5,076 nucleotides of DNA. Origin: AC-37 sp036382905 (GTDB lineage Bacteria > Actinomycetota > Thermoleophilia > Solirubrobacterales > Thermoleophilaceae). The notes under the pieces were generated by a model. It worked only from the letters and a program-made list of their open reading frames with translations. It was not told the origin of the DNA and made no database searches. A program made the translations under genes and the position numbers. Each line of letters begins with the position of its first letter. Within the stretch, counting starts at the first letter, position 1. The DNA lies in contig DASVPL010000150.1 of NCBI GenBank assembly GCA_036382905.1, forward strand, positions 1 through 5,076, read 5' to 3'. Positions 1 to 4,181 of the stretch are shown here, one piece after another.

Positions 1-206
1 CCCACGCCCATCCCGACGATCGTGTTCTCCGAGATCGGCGTGTCGCGCACGCGCTTCTCGCCGAACTCCTCGAGCAGGCCCTGGGTCACCTTGAACGCGC
101 CCTGGAAGACACCGATGTCCTCGCCCATGATGAAGACCTTCTCGTCGGCCTCCATCTCCTCGCGGAGCGCCTTGTTCAGAGCCTCGCGGTAGCGCATCGC
201 TGGCAT
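1..206 (-). CDS. pdhB: Pyruvate dehydrogenase E1 component, beta subunit (N-terminal part)
   Basis: This is the first 68 codons of the E1 beta subunit; the gene leaves the window at base 1. E1 beta pairs with E1 alpha to form the thiamine-diphosphate (ThDP) enzyme that decarboxylates pyruvate and passes the acetyl group to lipoyl-E2 in the cytoplasm. Seen: residues 26-44 read IMGEDIGVFQGAFKVTQGL, the characteristic first conserved block of the family. Residues 56-60 are DTPIS followed by Glu60 (the E of 'ISE'), which from family knowledge is the glutamate that contacts the ThDP aminopyrimidine. The ATG at 206 shares one base with the pdhA stop (TGATG) and has GAGGAAGG upstream at good spacing. 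A second in-frame ATG at 197 would remove three residues and is less well placed. The same-strand overlap implies translational coupling with pdhA. A branched-chain or acetoin E1 beta is possible, but the pyruvate type fits best. Confidence 0.93.
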   Translation of the reverse strand, partial: MPAMRYREALNKALREEMEADEKVFIMGEDIGVFQGAFKVTQGLLEEFGEKRVRDTPISENTIVGMGV

Positions 207-1612
207 CAGTCGGCGCCGCCTTCCTCGTCGCGCTCGTCGCCGTCCGGCTCGCCCTCGCCGGAGCCCTCGTCGCCATCGCCGCCCTCGGCCTCGGCACCGC
301 GGCCCTGCCGCCGCGAGCGCTCCTCCGCGTCACCCACGCGCGCGTACGCGGCCCCGGCCTCGGCCAGCTCGTGCGCGACGTCGCCTGCCTCGGCCTCCTT
401 CTCGCCGCGGTGCGGCTCCGGCGAGCGCTCGTCCACCGAGTACCAGCCGCGGACCTGGTCGCCGTAGACGTAGATGTCCTCGTAGAGCGTGTCGAGGTCC
501 GGGAACGGGCTCTGGTCGGCGAACTCGACGGCCTCGTCGATCGTCTTCGTGATCCGCTCGTCGAGCTCCTTGTAGTCGTCCTCGGACACGACGCCCTCGT
601 CGGCGAGGCGCTTGCGGAATGCCTCGATCGGGTCGCGCTCGCGCCACTGCTCGACCTCCTCCTTGGAGCGGTACTCCTCGGGATCCGCCATCGAGTGGCC
701 GCGGAAGCGGTACGTCACGGCCTCGACGAGCTGTGGCGCGCGGTCCTCGCGCGCCTTGCGCATCGCCTCGGCGATCGTGGCCTGGGTGTCGAGCACGTCC
801 ATGCCGTCGCACTTCGAGCCCGGCACGCCGAACCCGTCGGACTTGCGCGAGAGGTCCGTCACCGCCGAGTGGCGCTCGAGGGCCGTGCCCATCCCGAACT
901 GGTTGTTGACCACCAGGAACACCACCGGCAGCTTCCAGAGCGCGGCGAGGTTCATGGTCTCGCCGAACGTGCCCTGGTTGCTCGCGCCGTCGCCGAACAT
1001 GCAGAGCACGCCGTCGTCGGTCTCGGTGTAGTCGGAGGCGAGAGCGACGCCCGCCGCCAGCGGCAGGTTGCCGCCGACGATCCCGTAGCCGCCGAGGAAG
1101 CGACGCTCGACGTCGAACAGGTGCATCGAGCCGCCGCGGCCCTTCGAGCAGCCGTCCACGCGGCCGAACAGCTCGGCCATAACCGCGTTCGGGCTCGTGC
1201 CGCGCGCGAGCGCCTGGCCGTGCTCGCGGTACGTGGAGAGGACGTAGTCGGTCTCGCGCAGCGCGCCGATCGACCCGACGATCGTCGCCTCCTCGCCGAT
1301 CGAGAGGTGGAGGAAGCCGCCGATCTTCGCCTTCGCGTACATCTCGCCGGCGCGCTCCTCGAAGCGCCGGATCAGGACCATCTTCTCGAGGATCGCCCGG
1401 CAGGTGTCAGCGTCCGGGAGGTCGTGGTGGCGCTGCGGCCGCCCGTCGTTCTCCCGCTGCTCGCGCTCCTCGACCGCCACCGCTCCGGAAGTTACCCCAT
1501 CGGGTTCATCTGCCTGCGAGGTCTCGCGGCGATCGCGCGCGAGCAGCACCGACACGATCGCGACGACCAGCCCGAGGACAGCCCGGACCGGCCAGGTGAG
1601 CGCACGCCACAT
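206..1612 (-). CDS. pdhA: Pyruvate dehydrogenase E1 component, alpha subunit, with N-terminal hydrophobic segment and acidic tail
   Basis: This 468-residue protein is the ThDP-binding subunit of E1, which decarboxylates pyruvate for the acetyl-CoA-forming complex. The core spans about residues 69-384. It contains YREHG (128-132), GRGGSMHLFD (158-167), the GGYGIVGGNLPLA block (174-186), the ThDP/Mg motif opening GDGASNQG at 207 and closing with NN at 236-237, and RGHSMADPEEYRS (304-316), whose His306 matches the active-site loop histidine of the family. E1 alpha proteins are usually about 320-390 residues. The excess here is an N-terminal part with a hydrophobic run at 11-25 (AVLGLVVAIVSVLLA) flanked by Arg, a charged linker, and an acidic, Gly/Glu/Asp-rich tail from about 386. 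I chose the ATG at 1612. A GTG at 1717 would overlap the upstream regulator by 76 bases, and a GTG at 1480 would remove the hydrophobic segment. Neither the ATG nor the GTG at 1480 has a good Shine-Dalgarno. The ATG lies 29 bp after the HxlR gene, so cotranscription is likely. Confidence 0.92.
   Translation of the reverse strand: MWRALTWPVRAVLGLVVAIVSVLLARDRRETSQADEPDGVTSGAVAVEEREQRENDGRPQRHHDLPDADTCRAILEKMVLIRRFEERAGEMYAKAKIGGFLHLSIGEEATIVGSIGALRETDYVLSTYREHGQALARGTSPNAVMAELFGRVDGCSKGRGGSMHLFDVERRFLGGYGIVGGNLPLAAGVALASDYTETDDGVLCMFGDGASNQGTFGETMNLAALWKLPVVFLVVNNQFGMGTALERHSAVTDLSRKSDGFGVPGSKCDGMDVLDTQATIAEAMRKAREDRAPQLVEAVTYRFRGHSMADPEEYRSKEEVEQWRERDPIEAFRKRLADEGVVSEDDYKELDERITKTIDEAVEFADQSPFPDLDTLYEDIYVYGDQVRGWYSVDERSPEPHRGEKEAEAGDVAHELAEAGAAYARVGDAEERSRRQGRGAEAEGGDGDEGSGEGEPDGDERDEEGGAD
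219..226 (-). promoter_or_regulatory. Ribosome binding site of pdhB
   Basis: The minus strand reads GAGGAAGG inside the last codons of pdhA, 12 bases before the ATG at 206 and 21 bases before the alternative ATG at 197. This favours the upstream start and coupled translation with E1 alpha. Confidence 0.6.
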
Positions 1613-1630
1613 GGCGCGAATGCTCGCGCC
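1613..1630 (-). other. Hairpin between the HxlR stop and the pdhA ATG
   Basis: A perfect 7-bp inverted repeat, GGCGCGA / TCGCGCC with a 4-base loop, directly abuts the pdhA ATG and lies 11 bases after the HxlR stop codon. It has no T-run, so it is a poor intrinsic terminator. In RNA it would occupy the place of a ribosome binding site, which pdhA lacks. An overlapping 10-bp palindrome (CCGGCGCCGG, 1629-1638) adds possible structure. In DNA this GC-rich, such repeats also arise by chance. Confidence 0.4.
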
Positions 1631-1641
1631 GGCGCCGGACG

Positions 1642-2130
1642 CTAGCCGCGTACCGCCGCGCCCGGCAGGCTCTGTGTCGGCAGCGCCCCCGGACCGCGCT
1701 CGGCCTCCACGTCCCACGGCTCCAGCAGCGCGCCGCAGTCCTCGCAGGTCCGGCGGTCGTCCACCAGGCCGCCGCAGCCCTTGTGCCGCATCAGCAGCGG
1801 CGGGCTGTCGGGGAACAGGTGGCGGTCGCCCCAGCTCATCAGCGCCACGATCACCGGCCAGAGGTCGATGCCCTTGCGCGTGAGCCGGTACTCGTAGCGC
1901 GCGGGGCGCTCCTGGTAGAGCACGCGGCGGAGGATCCCCGCCTCCACCAGCCGCTCGAGCCGCGCCTGGAGCACGTTGCGCGCGATGCCGAGGTCGCGCT
2001 GGAAGTCGTCGAAGCGCCGCACGCCCAGGAACGCGTCGCGGAGGATCAGCGGCGTCCAGCGCTCGCCGATCAGCTCGAGTGTCCCCGCCACCGAGCAGTT
2101 GCCCAGTCCCGCGTAGTCGTTGCGCAGCAT
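1642..2130 (-). CDS. HxlR-family winged-helix transcriptional regulator
   Basis: This 162-residue regulator (from the ATG at 2130) probably represses the divergent MFS exporter and perhaps its own operon. HxlR proteins bind DNA as dimers. Seen: the family signature NCSVAGTLELIGERWTPLIL at residues 11-30, a helix-turn-helix with recognition helix near 50-67 (ARNVLQARLERLVEAGIL), and a wing near 72-87 ending RLTRKG. Cys12 is at the conserved N-terminal cysteine position that in some relatives (YodB-type) senses quinones or thiol stress. The C-terminus adds His116-x2-Cys119 and Cys129-x2-Cys132, resembling a small zinc ribbon. The frame stays open upstream to a TTG at 2166, but that TTG is the -35 hexamer of the likely promoter, whose -10 lies 7 bases before the ATG at 2130. 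I therefore prefer a leaderless start at 2130. The ligand cannot be read from sequence. The stop lies 29 bp before pdhA on the same strand. Confidence 0.93.
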   Translation of the reverse strand: MLRNDYAGLGNCSVAGTLELIGERWTPLILRDAFLGVRRFDDFQRDLGIARNVLQARLERLVEAGILRRVLYQERPARYEYRLTRKGIDLWPVIVALMSWGDRHLFPDSPPLLMRHKGCGGLVDDRRTCEDCGALLEPWDVEAERGPGALPTQSLPGAAVRG

Positions 2131-2137
2131 CTCCGTG

Positions 2138-2166
2138 AGTCTAGACACATAGGTTGCTTGAGACAA
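2138..2166 (-). promoter_or_regulatory. Probable sigma70-type promoter of the HxlR gene
   Basis: The minus strand has TTGTCT (2166-2161), a 17-bp spacer, and TAGACT (2143-2138); each hexamer matches consensus at 4 of 6 bases with ideal spacing. Transcription would begin at about 2131-2129, essentially on the ATG at 2130, which would make the mRNA leaderless. Leaderless mRNAs are common in actinobacteria. The GGAG just before the ATG is too close to act as a normal Shine-Dalgarno. Confidence 0.55.
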
Positions 2167-2167
2167 C
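2153..2167. promoter_or_regulatory. Imperfect dyad between the divergent promoters
   Basis: GTTG (2153-2156) and CAAC (2164-2167) form the outer arms of a 15-bp partial palindrome; 5 of 7 base pairs are complementary. It overlaps the -35 elements of both candidate promoters, so a protein bound here could affect both genes. It is short enough to be chance. Confidence 0.3.
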
Positions 2168-2182
2168 TGACCCTGGTACGGT
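2154..2182 (+). promoter_or_regulatory. Candidate promoter of the MFS exporter
   Basis: The plus strand has TTGCTT (2154-2159), a 17-bp spacer and TACGGT (2177-2182). Each hexamer matches consensus at only 3 of 6 bases, so this is a weak call supported mainly by spacing and position. Its -35 region overlaps that of the divergent promoter, and its -10 overlaps the start of the dyad at 2180-2204, as expected for a repressed promoter. Confidence 0.35.
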
Positions 2183-2204
2183 CCGTCGCGTCATGCAACG
2201 GACC
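2180..2204. promoter_or_regulatory. Near-palindromic operator candidate upstream of the MFS gene
   Basis: The arms GGTCCGT (2180-2186) and ACGGACC (2198-2204) are perfect inverted repeats. The inner bases continue the symmetry around position 2192, giving 10 complementary pairs out of 12. The site overlaps the candidate exporter -10 and the start of its leader, and it lies upstream of the HxlR -35. That position suits an HxlR dimer repressing the exporter more strongly than its own gene. The alternative is a 5'-leader hairpin in the exporter mRNA, since the same bases would be transcribed. Confidence 0.5.
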
Positions 2205-2205
2205 T

Positions 2206-2210
2206 GGGAG
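2206..2210 (+). promoter_or_regulatory. Ribosome binding site of the MFS exporter
   Basis: GGGAG sits 8 bases before the ATG at 2219, a standard Shine-Dalgarno arrangement that fixes this start. Confidence 0.7.
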
Positions 2211-2218
2211 AGCAAGTC

Positions 2219-3619
2219 ATGAACGAACGCCGGCGCCGCGCCCTTGTCACCGCGATCGTCGTGTCGGGCGTGTTCCTCGCGAGCCTCGACCTGTTCATCG
2301 TCAACATCGCGTTCCCGGACATCGCCCGGGACTTCGAGGACTCGTCGCTCTCCGAGATGTCCTGGATCCTCAACGCGTACGCGATCGTCTTCGCCGCGCT
2401 GCTCGTGCCCGCCGGCCGCTGGGCCGACCGGGCGGGGCGCAAGCGCGGCTTCCTGTACGGCCTCGCCCTCTTCACGCTCGCCTCAGCCGTCTCGGCCGCG
2501 GCGCCGAGCCTCGAGGTGCTCGTCGGTGCCCGTGTGCTCCAGGCCGGCGGCGCCGCGCTGATGGTCCCCACCTCGCTCGGCCTCCTGATCCCGGAGTTCC
2601 CGGCCGAGCGCCGGGCCGCGGTGGTGGCGCTGTGGGCGGCGGTCGGCGGCGTGGCCGCGGCCGCGGGCCCGCCGATCGGCGGCGTGCTGGTCGAGGCGAG
2701 CTGGCGCTGGGTCTTCCTCGTCAACATCCCGATCGGGCTAGTCGCCCTGGTCGCCGGCGCGCGCACCCTGCGCGAGATCCGCGATCCGTCCGGCGAGCGC
2801 CCCGACGTCCTCGGCGCCGCCATGCTGGCCGGCGGCATCGGCGCGCTCACCGGCGCGATCGTCAAGGGCCCCGACTGGGGCTGGGGCGACACCCCCACGG
2901 TCGCGCTGTTCGCGACCGCTGCCGCCCTCGTCGCGCTCGTCGTCGCCCGCTCGCGCACGCACCCGGCGCCGGTCGTCGAGCCCGAGCTCGTCCGCATCCG
3001 TTCCACCGCGTTCGCCAACCTCGCCGCGATGCTGTTCTTCGCCGGCTTCGGCGCCCTGCTGCTGGGCAGCGTGCTGTTCCTGACGAGCGTCTGGGGCGAG
3101 TCCACGCTCAGCGCCGGCCTGATGGTCGCGCCCGGTCCCGCGATGGCCGCGGTGTTCTCCGTCCCGTCCGGCCTGCTCGGCGAGCGCTACGGCGCACGGC
3201 TCGTGGGCGCCGCCGGCGCGGTGGTGATCGCGCTCTCCGCGATCTGGTGGGTCTCGACCATGGGGAGCGAGCCCGACTACGCGGGGACCTTCCTCGCCCC
3301 GTTCATGCTGGGCGGCGTGGGCGTGGGCCTCGCGATCCCGTCGATCACCGGCGTGGCCACCGCCGCCCTGCCCCCGACCCGCTTCGCCACCGGCACCGCG
3401 CTGGTCGGGATGTCGCGCCAGATCGGCGCGGCCCTCGGCGTGGCCGTGCTGGTCGCGATCGTCGGCACGCCCGCGCCCGGGGACGCCGTCGCCACCTTCG
3501 GTCACGGCTGGCTGTTCGTCGCGGGCGCGATGGGCGCGACCGGGATCGCGATGCTCCTCACCGGGCCGGCCGTGGTCCGGGCTTCCGCCGTCCCGACGGC
3601 GGCCGGGCAACCCGCCTAA
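2219..3619 (+). CDS. MFS exporter, DHA2 (EmrB/QacA-like) family, 14 transmembrane helices
   Basis: This is a 466-residue inner-membrane proton-coupled exporter, probably expelling a drug or toxic metabolite. Seen: a basic N-terminus (NERRRR), then about 14 hydrophobic helices near 9-30, 48-66, 78-95, 100-124, 134-156, 164-182, 197-215, 226-243, 265-288, 297-318, 327-346, 356-376, 398-416 and 430-450. Family motifs are LDLFIVNIAFPDIA (23-36, with the helix-1 acidic residue Asp24), GRWADRAGRKR (67-76, motif A), RVLQAGGAALMVP (105-117, motif B), and the helix-5 antiporter motif with GPPIGG (150-155). Length and motifs fit the DHA2 group of drug:H+ antiporters. The ATG has a good Shine-Dalgarno. 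The gene is divergent from the HxlR regulator, from which 88 bp separate it, and that regulator is its likely repressor. It converges on the DsbA-like gene, with 30 bp between the stops. The substrate cannot be predicted. No truncation or missing motif is seen. Confidence 0.95.
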   Translation: MNERRRRALVTAIVVSGVFLASLDLFIVNIAFPDIARDFEDSSLSEMSWILNAYAIVFAALLVPAGRWADRAGRKRGFLYGLALFTLASAVSAAAPSLEVLVGARVLQAGGAALMVPTSLGLLIPEFPAERRAAVVALWAAVGGVAAAAGPPIGGVLVEASWRWVFLVNIPIGLVALVAGARTLREIRDPSGERPDVLGAAMLAGGIGALTGAIVKGPDWGWGDTPTVALFATAAALVALVVARSRTHPAPVVEPELVRIRSTAFANLAAMLFFAGFGALLLGSVLFLTSVWGESTLSAGLMVAPGPAMAAVFSVPSGLLGERYGARLVGAAGAVVIALSAIWWVSTMGSEPDYAGTFLAPFMLGGVGVGLAIPSITGVATAALPPTRFATGTALVGMSRQIGAALGVAVLVAIVGTPAPGDAVATFGHGWLFVAGAMGATGIAMLLTGPAVVRASAVPTAAGQPA

Positions 3620-3622
3620 CGG

Positions 3623-3649
3623 GCTCGCGACGAGCTAAAACCGCGCTCG
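3623..3649. terminator. Short stem-loops between convergent genes
   Basis: The 30-bp gap holds GCTCG (3623-3627), CGAGC (3631-3635) and GCTCG (3645-3649). The middle arm can pair with either neighbour: a 5-bp stem with a 3-base loop, or a 6-bp stem ACGAGC / GCTCGT with a 9-base loop (3630-3650). Neither strand has a T-run after the stem, so this is at best a weak bidirectional terminator. It is reported because it is the only candidate between the two converging transcripts. Confidence 0.3.
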
Positions 3650-4096
3650 TTACAGAATGCCCGCGTCCGCCAGGGCTTCAGCGCCAACGAGGCGGCGATC
3701 CCCTAGCTCGAGCGCCGGCACCGCGTCCACCCCCGCGCTCGCGGCGTCGAGCGCCGTGTGGACGGAGCGCATCTCGATCCCCTTGAGCAGAGCGCGCGGG
3801 TGCAGCTCGCACGCGGCCGCCGCGATCAGCACGTTGTCGGTCACGCCCAGGTCGCGCCCCGCGGCGAACGCCTGGCGCATCGCGGCGAGCGAGTACGCGA
3901 CCACGCGCCCGGACTGCTTGGCGAACGTCGCCGCGAGCATCGCCGTGCGCGAGTCGAACGGGAACGGATCGGGCCAGCGCACGGCGCTCAGCGAATCGCG
4001 GGCGGCCGCGGCCTCGATCGCAGCCCGGTCCACGTCATCCACCTGCGCCACGTGCACGGGAATCCACTCCGGCACCACGCCGAGCGCGTGGTTCAC
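3650..4096 (-). CDS. DsbA/HCCA-isomerase-like thioredoxin-fold protein, start uncertain
   Basis: The longest reading frame with a standard start (GTG at 4096) encodes 148 residues of a DsbA-superfamily (DsbA / FrnE / 2-hydroxychromene-2-carboxylate isomerase) protein. Seen: a helical insert containing RWPDPFPFDSRTAM (40-53) and AFAAGRDLGVTDNVL (76-90), then VPALELGDRRLVGAEAL (126-142). In that last stretch Pro127 fits the cis-proline before the last thioredoxin strands. The frame is open upstream of the GTG and encodes the expected first strand and helix, FYFDVGSPWCWIAGEQ (codons 4144-4099), so translation from 4096 would lose the fold's start and its only cysteine near the active site. No ATG, GTG or TTG occurs in frame back to the stop at 4195. 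The family is usually about 190-220 residues; with the extension this would be about 166. The gene follows lpdA on the same strand and may be cotranscribed. It is either a protein with a non-standard start, a gene that has lost its start, or affected by a sequencing error. Enzymatic role is unknown. Confidence 0.72.
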   Translation of the reverse strand: MNHALGVVPEWIPVHVAQVDDVDRAAIEAAAARDSLSAVRWPDPFPFDSRTAMLAATFAKQSGRVVAYSLAAMRQAFAAGRDLGVTDNVLIAAAACELHPRALLKGIEMRSVHTALDAASAGVDAVPALELGDRRLVGAEALADAGIL

Positions 4097-4156
4097 CTGC
4101 TCGCCCGCGATCCAGCACCACGGCGAGCCGACGTCGAAGTAGAAGCGGGGGCGCTC
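4097..4156 (-). other. Open, conserved 5' extension of the DsbA-like gene without a start codon
   Basis: In frame with the downstream gene, this stretch encodes an Arg/Pro-rich start, then RFYFDVGSPWCWIAGEQ, which matches the first beta strand and active-site helix of DsbA/HCCA-isomerase proteins. The natural start would be about two residues before RFYFD, near 4153-4150, but the codons there are CGC and CCC. Confidence 0.6.
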
Positions 4157-4157
4157 G

Positions 4158-4163
4158 CCTCCC
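4158..4163 (-). promoter_or_regulatory. Shine-Dalgarno lacking a matching start codon
   Basis: The minus strand reads GGGAGG, a near-perfect Shine-Dalgarno, 18 bases after the lpdA stop. A start 4-7 bases downstream would sit at 4153 or 4150, immediately before the conserved RFYFD strand of the DsbA-like protein, but no start codon is present. The GTG at 4096 is 61 bases downstream and cannot use it. Confidence 0.5.
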
Positions 4164-4181
4164 GCCGCGCGCGGCCGGTCG

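Noticed and set aside
1491..1520. Tiny frame ATG AAC CCG ATG GGG TAA on the minus strand within the pdhA linker
   Set aside because: Five codons in a different frame without a ribosome binding site; expected by chance.
371..1645. 424-codon plus-strand open frame across pdhA
   Set aside because: It is antisense to a gene with unmistakable E1 alpha motifs; the Arg/Ala/Leu/Val-rich translation is typical of a GC-rich shadow frame.
1613..1717. Longer pdhA start at GTG 1717
   Set aside because: It would add 35 Gly/Arg/Ala-rich residues lying inside the HxlR coding region, with no family similarity and only a GGAG two bases from the GTG.
2191..3105. 304-codon minus-strand frame antisense to the MFS gene
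   Set aside because: Ser/Thr/Ala/Arg-rich translation with no motif; opposite a clear membrane transporter, so a shadow frame.
1783..3786. 667-codon plus-strand frame spanning HxlR, intergenic region and MFS
   Set aside because: It crosses a divergent promoter region and is Arg/Pro/Gly-rich without any domain; the MFS frame within it has full family motifs and a Shine-Dalgarno.
4164..4175. 12-bp perfect palindrome GCCGCGCGCGGC between lpdA and the DsbA-like gene
   Set aside because: It is a simple alternating G/C run in very GC-rich DNA with no loop and no T-run; too weak to call as a terminator or binding site.
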